Shown in pieces: positions 10,480 to 22,700 of a stretch of 64,000 nt of DNA. The notes under the pieces were generated by a model, which saw nothing but the letters and a program-made list of their open reading frames with translations, was not told the DNA's origin and made no database searches. Source of the DNA: Apodemus sylvaticus (Eukaryota > Chordata > Mammalia > Rodentia > Muridae). Location: positions 170,482,107 to 170,546,106 of the forward strand of contig NC_067472.1 of assembly GCF_947179515.1 (NCBI RefSeq), written 5' to 3'. The position numbers were made by a program, and so were the translations under genes. Position 1 is the first letter of the stretch, and each line of letters begins with the position of its first letter.

Positions 10480-11040
10480 GCTGGGTCGCAGGCAGTGGTG
10501 GTACACGCCTTTAATCCCATCACTTGGTGTTGTGCTCATAAAAGGAGAAAGAGGAGAGAGAATATGTTCAATGGTGGTGTGGGGGAGGGGTGCCCCAGCC
10601 GGCCCATGCTGAGGCATCCCTTCCCCGAGGGACCAGACATAACGACGGCATAGTATAGAATAGAGTTTATTCAGGGCATGGGGAGGAGAGTTAAGAGGAT
10701 AGTAGAGGCAGAGAAAGGCAGAGAGAAGGAGAGAGTAGAGAAGTAGAGGCTGGGCATGACCACGTGGAGACAGGGGGGAAGGGAGGGGAAAGGGAAGAGC
10801 CCAAGAGGAGAATGAGAGAGAGGAGGGAGAAGCAGCCCCTTTTATAGTGGGCTGTTGCCAGGTAACGGTGGGGAGGGGCATACCTGGTTGTTGCCAGGTA
10901 GCTGTGGGTGGCGCTTAGACAGAATCCTAACATTTGGCAGGCAGAGGCAGGCGAATTTCTGAGTTTGAGGCCAGCCTGGTCTACAGAGTGAGTTCCAGGA
11001 CAGCCAGGGCTACACAGAGAAACCCTGTCTCGAAAAAACA
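10480..11040 (+). repeat. B1 SINE split by an LTR-like insertion
   Basis: The B1 head (about 10485-10527) is separated from its body (10923-11040, 'gaggccagcctggtctacag' to the tail) by 394 bp. The bases at the break occur on both sides as an imperfect 15-bp repeat. Confidence 0.85.
10528..10921 (-). mobile_element. Solo-LTR-like endogenous retroviral element
   Basis: Read on the minus strand it starts TGTCTAAGCG and ends CACAACA, so it has TG...CA ends. It carries a TATA box CTATAAAAGGGG (10836-10847) and a polyadenylation signal AATAAA (10666-10671), about 170 bases apart, as in an LTR with U3, R and U5. There is no gag, pol or env sequence beside it. I do not recognise the family name. 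It interrupts a B1 element. Alternative: a retroposed LTR-derived transcript, since the flanking 15-bp repeat is longer than the usual 4-6 bp integrase duplication. Confidence 0.6.
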
Positions 11041-11042
11041 AA

Positions 11043-11195
11043 AGCTGGACACTGGCAGCACACCTTAAATCTTAGCAGTTGGGAGGCAGAGGCAGGTGGA
11101 TATCTATGAGTTCAGGGCCAGCCTGCTCTACAGAAAAAGTTCCAGGACAGCAAGGGCTACACAGAGAAATCCTTTCTTGACAAATGAAAAAATAA
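11043..11195 (+). repeat. Diverged B1 SINE
   Basis: B1 body with several substitutions ('aaatcttagcagttgggagg', 'ccagcctgctctacagaaaa'). Confidence 0.85.
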
Positions 11196-11514
11196 AAGCG
11201 TGCGTGTCGGGGAAGATGTTGGGAAGAAGTGTTCCAGAGGATTGGGAGGGAAAACAGAGAGAGAGGTGAATGGGAGACAGAGAGGGAGACAGTGCTGGAG
11301 AGACGCCTCAAGGCAGCAAGAGACAGCAGGCTGAGGAGGTTCTGAGAGCCGGAGTGTGAGCAGCATACAATATACACATGTAAGAAACTGCCAAATAATA
11401 AATGAAACATATGTATGCATCTGTGTATATCCCACTGATTGATTGAATGGTTTGTTTGTTTTTAAGAACTTAGGTTGGATTCCAGAGAGAAAAGAGAGCT
11501 GAATTTGGAGAACT

Positions 11515-12060
11515 GATAGTTGTTCCAGCTGCTTTTCTATCGCTGTGATAAAATGCTGTTACCAAAGGCATCTTAAGGAAGGAAAGAGCTCATTTAGATT
11601 GACAGGGTTTCTCTGTGTAGCCCTGGCTGTCCTGGAACTCACTCTGTAGACCAGGCTGGCCTTGAACTCAGAAATCCACCTGCCTCTACCTCCCAGAGTG
11701 CTGGGATTACAGGCGTGTGCCACCACTGCCCGGCCCAAAGGCATCTTAAGGAAGGAAAGAGCTCATTTAGATTATACTTCCAAGGCCCAGCCCACTACTG
11801 AGGGAATCTGAGGGGGACCCATAGATGAAAGTTGCTTTGTAGCTTGCTCGCAGACCCGTGCCTCTCCTTAGCTGTCTAATAAGCCCCAGGCCCACCTAGG
11901 GAATGGTACCGCCCACAGTGGGCCGGGTCTTGCAACAGCCACTAACAGTCCACAATCTGAGCTAGGCAGTTCCTGAAATAAGGCTTCTCTCAGATGACTG
12001 TGAAGCAGTGTGGAGTTGACACTGCTAACCAGGAACGAGAACTACCACTGAGCCAGTTTC
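11515..12060 (-). repeat. Rodent interspersed repeat interrupted by a B1
   Basis: Shares 'gcttttctatcgctgtgata' (left) and 'ccgcccacagtgggccgggt' (right) with the copy at 17405-17830 and with a very common mouse repeat. I cannot name it with certainty, and its orientation is assumed. Confidence 0.45.
11562..11773 (-). repeat. B1 SINE without A tail, flanked by a perfect 39-bp direct repeat
   Basis: The B1 proper is 11601-11734 on the minus strand. The identical 39 bases, starting CCAAAGGCATCTTAAGGAAG and ending CATTTAGATT, lie on both sides at 11562-11600 and 11735-11773. The B1 3' end runs straight into the flank with no A run. B1 duplications are usually 7-20 bp and follow an A tail. Confidence 0.9.
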
Positions 12061-12104
12061 GCTGACAAGAGCTGAGGACCCTGATCTCAGAGACCGTCAG
12101 TGTA

Positions 12105-12640
12105 GTGGTTTGAATGAGATGAGATGCTCTCCATGGTTGGGGGCATTTATTTAATACTTGATGCCTAGTTGTGGCACTGCTTGGGGAGTTTAGGTGTGGC
12201 ACTGCTTAAAGTGTGTCTCTGGGGGCAGGCTTTGAGAGCGAAAAGACTTGGGCCATCCCCAGTTTGCTCTCTGATTCCTGAGCAGTTAAAATGTGAGCCT
12301 TCCGCTTTCTGCTCCTGCAGCCACGGTTCGCTCCCACCACTGAGTCTCATCCTTCTGGAATTATATGGCCAAATAAGTCTTTTCTAAGTTGCCATGGCCA
12401 TGGTGGTTTTTTAAAAGTCTTTTTTTTTTTTTTTAATTGTATATGCATCTGAATACACTGATATGTCAGACACACCAGAAGAGGGCGTCAGATCCCATTA
12501 CAGATGGTTGTGAGCCACCATGTGGTTGCTGGGAATTGAACTCGGGACCTCTGGAAGAGCAGACAGTGCTCTTAATCGCTGAGCCATCTCTCCACCCAGG
12601 TCACAGTGTTTTATCACAGCAACAGAAAGTAAGACTGGTA
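12105..12640 (+). repeat. Rodent interspersed repeat split by a B2
   Basis: Left part 'gtggtttgaatgagatgaga' to about 12415; right end 'ttttatcacagcaacagaaa' at about 12609. Same family end as the copies at 7340 and 9020. Confidence 0.55.
12420..12598 (-). repeat. B2 SINE
   Basis: Antisense B2: T-rich tail at 12420-12434, then the complement of the B2 body with 'ctctggaagagcagacagtg' and 'cgctgagccatctctccacc' (tRNA-related head). Confidence 0.95.
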
Positions 12641-13430
12641 TCAGTTGCTCCGCCTTCCAGGCTGCCCTGCCTGGTCTGAGCCTGTATTCTCTTCTACATA
12701 CTATAGTCTCACAAGGAATAGGAGGGGCAAGGTTCACTGGTCTGGGGTGGCACTGTTAGACACAAGAGGTTCGCTCATTCATTCATTCATTCATTCAATG
12801 CCTATGTCTCTGGGCAGTGAGAGTGAGGGCTTAGGTGTTCCTGTGACCATGGCAGTCAAACATGCTCCTTGTCCTACAGAGATGGAATTGGGAAAGATGG
12901 CTGAACGAGAGAAAGGGAAGGTCCAGGGAAGTAGCAGAGTAGTCGCATTGTGTATGTTGATCCGAACCCAGTGACATCACACCTAGGCAACAGCGACCCC
13001 CAACAACTGATGCCAAGGCAACCGCCCCCATATTCCCAGAATCCACTTGGCTCACCTCTCACCTTTACCTGCGGCTATGTCACTATCCAAATAAAAGGAA
13101 GACCCCTTTGACCTCTCTCTCTCTTTCTCTCTTTCTCCCCCCTTCCTCCCCTCCCCCACCTCTCCTTCGCTGCCACCTTAGCCCTTCTCTCCTACAGTAA
13201 ACATCACGTGGAACTGTTTGGTCTGGTGTGCTGTCTGGAGCCGTGCTTCTAACACAACAGCGTACACAGGACACGTGTTCAAATCCCTGAACCACATGTA
13301 TGCAGAGATCACTGGCGCCAACCCAGGGTTGTGTGCATTGGAGGATGTACCCATCCCCAGAAGAAACGTTGGAGATCATGGTTACAGAAGACTGAACGAG
13401 ACCATCGAAGGATATGAGCTTTTTAAGTGG
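12600..13430. other. Intergenic stretch, no gene seen
   Basis: Contains an (ATTC)n tract at about 12774-12797 and a CT-rich tract at 13109-13165. The rest is unassigned; no coding exon recognised. Confidence 0.5.
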
Positions 13431-13434
13431 CCAG

Positions 13435-13990
13435 TAACAGTCAGGCATAGCGGGGCACAACTTTAATCCGAGCACTCGAGGCAGAAGCAGGCCAACTGTG
13501 TGTAGGCCAGCCTGGTCTACATGGTAAGTTCGGGGTGGGGGTGGGGTACATAGTGAGCACACTGTGTTGAAAAAAAACTAAAAATCAACCCCCCTCCCAA
13601 AACAACCAACCAAAACCAGCTAAATTGATCGAAGTTTAGGTTTCTCAATTTCTTTCTTTCTTTTTTTAGGTTTCTCAATTTCTAACAAAATTTGAGAGCT
13701 TCAGGCACAGCTGGATGAAGCTAGGCTGTCTTCCCTCCCACCTCTGCCTTCTGGTAAGTTCTGTATCTGCAAGGTGACATGCCTACCCTTAGAGAAAGAG
13801 AAAGGGTGTGCTCTCAAACTGGATTGATTGGCTCTGGAAGCAGCAGGAACAACAAAGACCACCTGGAAAGGAGGGTCGGATCTCCAACCTCCGAAAGGGC
13901 GTGGTGACACAGTCCTATCATTTCCGACCCTGGAAGGCGAGGGCCGGCCTGGATGAGGGAGTGAGTTCAAGACCAGACTGGTTTGCTTAG
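13435..13990 (+). repeat. Diverged B1-like SINE fragments
   Basis: 13440-13570 is a decayed B1 ('ctttaatccgagcactcgag', 'ccagcctggtctacat'). A second SINE-like piece lies at about 13895-13990. Confidence 0.55.
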
Positions 13991-14274
13991 GCAGTTATTA
14001 AGAGAGAGACATAAACTACCAAAAGTGAGCCTGGGGATGATTAGACGAGACAGCTAAAGGTTTTCAGCTCCGCGCCTCACAGTTCCGACCTCGCAAAGGG
14101 CAGTCTCCCCGGCACCTGCCTGCTAAAGCCCCAAGCCTGACACTCAGCGCCACTTTCTCACATTCAGGAATAAGAGCCCCGGCCCTGCTCGCACTTTCGG
14201 CACCATGGTAACCAGACCCTGCCTACCGTCCCCTCCCCCCCTAGAGAACTCAGTTTCTGTTTGTCTCCAGGAGT

Positions 14275-14720
14275 CTAGCTGGTGCTGAGCAGAGGGCAAG
14301 TGGACTCAGAGAGGGGAAAAGAGAAAGGCGGGGAGGCGGGGTGGAGGCAGAAGCAGCTATGGAAGAGAGACTGAGGAACGGGCCTGGAAGAAGGGAAACG
14401 GGAAGTAGGGAGGCTCAGAGAGGGTGACAAGATTGGGGAAGGACTGCAATGAGGAGGGGGCAATCTGGGGGGCTGGGGAGGTGCTGGGGAAGTTGATGGA
14501 GAAAAAGGCCAGGGAGGCGGGGCAGAGGGCAGAGATTTGTGGGAGAAATGAGGAGGACGACTGGAACCAGGGGTTGGGAGGGGGGCAGACAGAGGACTGG
14601 GAATACCGGGGACAGGGATGGTCCAGGAGGAGTGAAGAAAGAGAGGCCATGAGACAAGAAGAGATGGGGACGGAAGTAGAGATGCAGGAAAGCAGGAAGT
14701 GGGGCGCACACCGAGTCCCG
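14275..14720 (+). repeat. Polypurine block upstream of C19orf81
   Basis: About 445 bases of mostly G and A on the plus strand with many GGGG and GAGG runs. It is not a simple repeat. It leaves long open frames on both strands by composition alone. It lies directly 5' of the first coding exon at 14892. Confidence 0.8.
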
Positions 14721-14891
14721 GAGGTTAGGGGAAAGCGCGTGTCCTTGTGGTCTCAGCCTTCCAGTTCCGTGTTTGTCCCTCGTGGTTTCAAAGAGCAAGA
14801 AGCAGGAATCCAGGGAAAGAGCTGGGGTGTGTGGCCCAGTGCAAGCACCTCGCCCCATCTTCCTGGACCTCCCCCGACCCGCCTCTCCAGA

Positions 14892-14958
14892 ATGCAGCCA
14901 GAGGTGGAGCCTTTGATCTCCCCCAGCCTGGGCGCCCCTGGCTCGCACAGGGAGACAG
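14892..14958 (+). CDS. C19orf81: C19orf81 homologue, coding exon 1
   Basis: 22 codons from the ATG at 14892, donor ACAG|GTGAGC with GT at 14959-14960, phase 1. Acidic and Pro/Ser-rich N terminus. Any 5' UTR is upstream, probably within 14720-14891. Confidence 0.85.
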
Positions 14959-17145
14959 GTGAGCAGGTCTGGGGGCCGGCGAACCGGCATTCCCACACAG
15001 TTGGTCCTCGAGCCTCGAACTACATTTCCCAGGAGCCCCTGCCTTTCACTGGCTAGTACTCTGGGTACAGAATCGCATTGCCCTGGGGGTGGAGGTTTCT
15101 GCAAGTCTCTGGCCAGTGTGGGAAGCCCCAAATTACGTCTCTCAGAAGATGCTCCAGTTCTCCTGCTAATACTCTGATCTCATACTACTTTTCCCAAGAG
15201 GCTCCTTTGCCAACATTCTGAAATCAAAACTACACTTCCCACAAGGCCTTGCTGACCCCTGGACTACGAACTACATTTCTCACCGGACTCTGCAGGTCCC
15301 TGGCCAGTATTCTGGGTCCAGAACTACATTTCCCAACAGCCTCTGCAGTAACCGGGCTAATTAATAATCTTTTAACAAGAAGTGCTGCAGCTAACTGAAC
15401 ACTACTACTTCTGGGCCTAAAACTACATATCCCATGACGACACTTGCAGTTCCCTAGCTAATATTCAGACTTAGAACTCCGTTCCCTTCACCTTCTGCAG
15501 TTCCCTGGCAAATACCTTCGGTTTACAAAGAATTTGCCATGAAATGCTGCAGTGTCCCCCGCTAATATTTTTTGGGCCTAGAACTACAGTTCCCATGAAG
15601 CTCCTGGAACTCAACAACGCCTCTGAGTCTATTCCCCCTTGAAACCGTCGCTCCTTGGTCTTCCCTTCGTTAAGTCTCTCTGCTTTACCTGGGCTCTGCC
15701 TGGTTCCAGGGAGTCCTCCCAGCACACAGCTAGACTATAGGCGTCTCTTGCTCAGGTCAGCCCCAGGCTTGCAACCCTTTTCGGCACAGTTCACTTCCCG
15801 AATGCTCAGTGTCACCCCAAGAAGACTCTGCGTGGCTCTAAGTAACAGAAACGAAACTGTAAAAGTAGAAATGGCGTTGTTCTACACAACAAGCACGGAG
15901 ACATTAAGTCCAGTGGCACCATTAGGGACCCAGTTTCTTTCATCTCTTGGTGTTTTGATTTGAGATACAGTTCCTTGGCATACCACATAACTGTCTTGCT
16001 TACCTCCTGGTTACAAAGCAGCTACTATAATTCCAACAGAGCTGGTCCTGTTGAAGAATCTGTGTCTCTAGGGTTGGGATCTGTGGTGTCAGAAGCCCAT
16101 GCCCGCCTCACCCCTCTTCCTGCTTGTGGGTCAGGACGTAGCTCTTGGCGACTGCAGCGACTGCTCCAGGGCTGTGCGTGCAACCGTGTGCACTGGCATG
16201 ACAATGCACTAAGCCTCTGAAGTTTTGAGCAAGGCCCCAGCTAAAGTGTCTATGGCTGTGATGTGCTTCCACAGCCCCAGAGCAGCGACTAAGACAGAAG
16301 TTGGTACCGGGAAGCAGGATACTGCTGTGACAGGCCTGTCAGTGCTACTAAGTGACTAAGACACTGGGGATCTAGGCAGGTGCTGCATTGCTGATATACA
16401 GGCCCAGCCTTTTGTTTTCTGAGTCATGGTCACAGTTTGCAGCTCAGGCCAGCCTTGAAGTTTCGAACTCCTTGTGTAGTCTTCTCAATAGCTGGGATGA
16501 TAAGACTGTGGCCGGTAGGCCTGTTAATCTGTGTACATGTGTGTGGTGCTGGGAAAAGGCATGAAGGTGCTCTACCCTTGGATAAGATACTTTTGCCAAT
16601 TCGGCGCAGAGATATGGGGATTGGAAACACTGTTCTTGCTTAGAAACATCTGGCTTAGAAACATCTGGCATGTTTTTAACATCCCCTTTTCTGTTCTTTA
16701 CAGAGGTTTACTGCCGTGTCGTCCAAGCGACCAAACACAAACTTGCAGGGCGTAGATTTCCCTTTACGCTATCAGGACAGAAATTCAGAGAGTTTATTAT
16801 GGAGAGTTACACTCTATGGCAAGATTAGGACAATAGTTTGATGAACTCACTTCTCCTAACAACACCTAGCCTCGATGTGAGCCATAGTTTCCTGATTGCG
16901 TTCCACTTGGGCACCCCATTACATTTGGGGGTTTTATGACACAGACCATAAATTGCAGGCACAATCTCATTTTTACCAATTTTGATTTTAGCTGTATCTC
17001 TGTATTGGTGTGTAAGTGTGAGTGTGTGTGTGTGAATTGGTGGGTGTGTACGTGTGTGTGTGAATTGGTGAGTAAGTGTGAGTGTGTGTGTGAACTGGTG
17101 AGTGTGTACCTTGTGTGTGTGTGTGTGTGAAGTGGTGAGTGTACA

Positions 17146-17187
<42 letters not shown>

Positions 17188-18731
17188 GTCAAAGTTGACA
17201 TCAGGTGTCCTCTTCAGGCACAGACTACTTTCTTTTCTGAGATAGGATCTCTCACCGGCCTCACAGGTTCAGTTAGACCGACTGACCAGTGAGCCCCAGG
17301 GATCTTCCTCCACCTCACCAGCACTGGGCTTATAGGCCTATATTCTGACTATGTCCATCTCTTACATGAGATCTGGGGATCACACTTAAGTATTTATGTC
17401 TGAGTAGTGTCTTAGTTTGTTTCCCGTTGCAGTGACAAAATACCTTGACCCCCCCCCCCCTCAAAAAAATTAAGAGACAAAGGGATTATTTGGTTCACAA
17501 TCCCAGGTCTATGACATCAGGGAAGTCAAGGTGTCTGGAACCAGAAGCAGCTGGTCGTATCACACGACTGGCGAGCATAGAACAATGGATCCATCCGTGA
17601 GCGCAAGCTGGCGCTCTGCTTGCTGTCCCTGTCCCTTGTTCATACCATCTAGATCCTGTGTGCAGGGAATGGTGCTGCCCACAGTGGGTGTGCTCCCCAC
17701 CTCAGTTAGCATAACCAGTTCCCACAGACACACCCACAGAACAACCTGATCTGGGCAGTTCCTTGCCGACACTTCCTTCCAAGGTGATTCTATATTGTGT
17801 GTCAAGTCCACAATTAAAACCAGTTGTCACCACAAGGCAAGCACACCACTGACTGAGCCACTTCCTTAGCCCCATCCAAATTGCTGGGACTCTTTAAGGA
17901 CACGTATCCACGAATCTCCCAGGAGCTTCTCCTGCGTGGCACATATTTAGATTCTTGTGTCTAAATCCAGACACAAATCCCTGCTTAGGTCCCAATCTAT
18001 TTGCTTGGTTTTTTGTTTTAATTTCCAGCGGGTTTGACAAAGAGTCAAGCAGTTTACACAATGGATGCAACGCACATCCCCGGGACTTTTCCAGGTAACA
18101 CTCAACCGGGCCTAGCTCCGCACCTGGTACTCGGCTGGATTCTAGGGCAGGAACATTGAGGCTTTACCTGGAAAGATGGCTCAGTGCTTGCAGCTCTCTG
18201 AGAGGACCCAAGCTCAGTTCCCATCACTCATACCTGGGGGGGGGGGTGCCCTCCCACCTGCAACTCTACTTCCTGAGGCTCTGATTCCCCCTTCTGGCCT
18301 CCATAAGTATGTCACTTACGTGCACACACAAAATTAAAAGTAAAACACAGTTGAAATGACAATGATCGATAGCAAAAGCACGCTACAGCTGTGGCCCGGG
18401 TACGGCGATGCACACCTACCGTCCTAGCACTCAGGAGGTTGAGGTAGGAGGATCACCAAGAGTTCAAACCCAGCCTGGGCTATAGATTGAGATCTTGCCT
18501 AAAAACACCATTCAAAGGGTAAGAGATGGCTCAGTCAGTGTGCATAAGGGCCCCAGTTCAACCCCCCAGAACCCATGCTACACAAAACAAAATGGGCGGT
18601 AGAGTGGCTCGCAGCTCTTGTAGAGTTTTGCTTTCTGGTACCCACACCAGGCAGCTAACCACCACTGTAGAAGATCAATGCCCTCTCCGATGTCCTCTCC
18701 TGCCTCTGCAGGCATTTACATGTGTGTGGGC

Positions 18732-18762
<31 letters not shown>

Positions 18763-19749
18763 AGCCACAATTAGAATTAAGAGCAAATCTTTCAACAACA
18801 GAGCAGGTGTGGTGGCACACAGCTGCAAAGCCGCCACTGCTCAGGCAGAGACAGGTAGATCCCTGGGGCCGTCCAGTGAGTGATGCGGCCTCAAAACACA
18901 AAGTGAGCAGTGCCCGAGGAGCAACACCCGAGGCTGGCCTCTGACCTCCGTACCCTGTGCACACACAAAGGCATGTACACACGCATAGAGCGGGACTCCC
19001 TTGGAACCTCTGGTATAATGCTGACACGGAGGCTTATATATAGTTTACAACTTAGCCCTCTGGCTAGGGCAGTGTCCCGGCCATCCTAAACTTGACTATC
19101 TTGGCCCCCACCTGCCCCATGGCTAGCTCTGTGCCTCTCTGCTCCACTGCGGTCTGTCCTGCTTACCTGTGTCCATTCTCTGACTCTTCAGGGTCCCTTT
19201 CTTCCCCCAGAAGTTTCACCCTCCACTCCTGGCCAGCTATTGGCCTTCGGATCTTTATTACAACCAATTGTTACAATTCTGGAGTGCCTTTAGGCAGGTG
19301 AGGGCAGTCTGACCTCACAGTATTTATAAAAATTAACAAATAAAAATGCAGAGATATAGCCGGGCGGTGGTGGCGCACGCCTGTAATCCCAGCACTTGGG
19401 AGGCAGAGGCAGGCGGATTTCTGAGTTCGAGGCCAGCCTGGTCTACAGAGTGAGTTCCAGGACAGCCAGGGCTACACAGAGAAACCCTGTCTCAAAAAAA
19501 AAAAAAAAAAAAAAAAAAAAAACAAAATAAAAAAAAAAGCAGAGATACACCTTCACACAATGTGAAGAAAAGGTAACCCCAAGACCCACATTACATACAG
19601 ACATGCACACACAACACACACGAGAAAATGGCCCTACGCTGCTCAGAAATGTGACAACCAATTATGAAATATTGTGGAATTAGGGTAGTTAATTAAAGTA
19701 AATGCACCTGTATGGTACACTTGAGCAAAGTACAGTGTGCGTACATGTG

Positions 19750-19793
<44 letters not shown>

Positions 19794-22700
19794 TTCTGCA
19801 GTACTCTCAGGGAGATCCGTCAGCTCAGTGACACGGGAACAGCGTGGTGTTGCTTCAAGTGACCAGGAGGCATGGCGTGATGAGACGTATACAGTAACAA
19901 GAAAGTGCTGTCCTAGACCCCCCAGGGAGGGGCTGGGGTCCTGTCTCAGGGTCAGAGCTCCTGCCAAGCACATTGAAAGGCCCCAGCTTTGAGTCCCAGC
20001 ACCATCACGAAAGCGTCTGTGTGTGAAGTGTGACAGAAGGGCGGACGAAACAGAGGCGGTAAAGCATGGCTCTGCTACAATGCAGATGAAGGCAGGCGCT
20101 GGAGCACCCTGCAGTCCCAGCAGCAGAGGCAGAGGCAGGTGGCTCTCTCAGGTCAAGGACAGCCTGGTCCTTAGCGCGAGTTTCAGGACAGCCAGGGCTA
20201 CAAAGGGCCTGGGAATGCTGCCGTCAAACAAGGTTCCCACAGCACATCTGGAAGGGCACACGCCCACCAAGGGGCTGTGTTATTTCAAATGCAAGATGGA
20301 GCACCTGGGGGCTTTAAGCACAGGGTGCTGAGGCCAGGTGGGGGTGTTATATGATTTCTGTAGTTTATGTGTTTAACCGTTATGTGTCTGGTCTCTGCTA
20401 AGATGTAACTGCACAGTGCTCTCATCTTGCTGTCTTGCTCTAGAGTGGCCCTGTCTGGAGTTGATGGCAGGGGTAATCATTAGGCCAGGAGCCTTGGGCT
20501 GTCAGGGGCAAGTCTTCTGTCTTCTGCCTTGAAACACTAGAACCTAAAAGAGGCAGACATTCATTTGTGTCAAAGAGTGCGTTGTGGGACGTTTGAACTC
20601 TACAGGACAACTGGTGGCCTAAGACCCTGCTCCACTGTTGCATGGCCCATGTCCCAACATGGCTGAAGCCAGGCTGTTCCACCCACATCCCAGCCCATCT
20701 GAAGGAAGGAGCCAAGCATCAAGCACAGTTTCCTTCCTCCCTCCCTCCCTTTCCTCCTCCTCCTCTTCCTTCACCTCGCCCTCCTCCCCACACTTTTCCT
20801 GTGAGGCACAGGCTGACCCACAGTCACTGTGTGGCCCAGACTGCCTTGGAGCTTATGGCAATCCCCCTGCCACAGCCTTCCTTGTGCTGTGCTGACAGGA
20901 TCGCACGCTACCACAGCCCGTAGATAATCTTCTATGTGGACGACCCTAAAGTTGTAGTGCTCGCTCTCGGCTTATACCGTTGGTGAGAACTTGGTTGCCA
21001 GGCCACAGAGGAGCTGGTCAGGGAGGCGAGACACCCAGGTGCCTGTACAGCCAGCTCTCAGTTGGGCCGAAGCAAAGAGGGAGAGTCGTTCACGTGTGCC
21101 AAGGGGAAGGAGAGGCCCATCAGCGAATGATAAGGTTGGCAAGAACGGGGTCACACGTGAGGAACTTATCAGTCAAGTTCCAACCAGCAGGCTGGAGTTT
21201 GTTATTAATTCTGGCACAGAGGACTGGAGAGATGGCTCAGCGGTTAAGAACACTGACTGCTCTCCCAGAGGTCCTGAGTTCAATTCCCAGCAACCCCAGG
21301 GTGGCTCCCAACCATCTGTACTGGGTTCCGATGCCCTCTTCTGGTGTGTCTGAAGACAGCGGAAAGTGTAGTTACATACATGAAAAAAAAAAACAAAACC
21401 CTGAAAACAAACTGTCTGGTGCAGAGTGGTGCTTTCTCTTGCTGGTTCCCTTCAGCTGTGTCTAACCAGGAAACAGTCTCAGCGCCACAATGGAAGGGTG
21501 GATTTTGTAGCTTCCAGATGGTATCTCAGACTTTGTGTAGTGCTGTGGTGTGCGCACTGCTGGGTGATTCTCTTCTGAAGAGTTATGGCCTCAAAGGGCT
21601 CTTGGCGGGTGACACTGGGTTCTTGTGTTACTAGGATCCCTCCTTGTTGATCTTGAGTCTATGGAGGAGTCCATGTCTCGGAGCCTGGGCAGGCCTGCCA
21701 AATCCTCGTGAGTACTCCCCGGCCCCCTCACCTGTGACAGCTCCTGCAGAGGTGACAGTAGCAGCCCCTGACCTGAGAGTCCCTTTCCTTGCCTTGTGCT
21801 CCCTCTTCCTCCCTCCCTTCCCCCTCTCTCCTTCCCCTCCGTCCCTCTCTGTTCCCCTCTCTCCCACGCACACAGGAAACAGTACCTGAGGCAGGTCATC
21901 TCAGAATATGAGGCGCTGGATCGGGAGCTCCCCTGTATTCGAAAGTTCTCAGAGCCGCCCTCTGCCCAGCCCCTCTGCCTCTGCATGGAGACTTCGGTGA
22001 GTGGCCATCAGCTCTCCACATGGTTCAGGTTAAGGACCAGGCATAGTAGTGCGTGTTTATTACCTCAGCACTCTAGCAGCAAAGTCTGGAGGAGCAGGAG
22101 TTCAAGGTCAGCCTCAGTTACAACGTGAGTTTGAGGCTAGCCTGGACTACCTGAGCTCCTGTCTTAAACGGAACAACAGCAAAAAACAAATTTACCTCTC
22201 CACACACACACGAGCATGGCTGCTTGTGTCTGATGTTAAGAGGCACCTACTGTATACTAGGCACAAGCCTTAAGGCCCCCCCTTTAGGTGTCTATGTGAT
22301 TACACTTTCATGGGGGGTTTGCTGTCCTCGTCTCTTGGGGACAAGTCCCCATTTCATCTCTCCTTGCCTTGGTACCTTTAAGGAAGGGACCCCAGTGTGC
22401 CACCCTGGGTACAAGGCATCTCTTTGCAGCTCAGAAGCTAAGCAGGCCTGGTCAGTATATGGGTGGGAGGAAGAGGCCTTCCAGGCTCTCCTAATGTCTG
22501 ACAGGAGGAAGTCTCCTCTTCCACCTTATAGGGGTTATAGGGATTGAACTCGAGGCATCAGGATGGGGCAGTGAGCGCCTTTACCCACTAAGCCGGCAAG
22601 CCAGCCCATCACCGGCGACTTTACATGCGTGGGCATCTGTTTTCCTCCTTTGTCCCTGTGGCCAGTGATCAGCACAGCTCATCAAACAACTCCTTCTGAT

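Noticed and set aside
11559..11744. 61-codon frame beginning MPLGRAVVAHACNPSTLG
   Set aside because: It is the usual chance translation of a B1 element, as are similar frames at the other B1 copies.
14424..15056. N-terminal extension of C19orf81 upstream of the ATG at 14892
   Set aside because: The upstream part is polypurine low-complexity sequence, starts without an ATG, and the frame beyond 14958 runs through a consensus donor into the intron.
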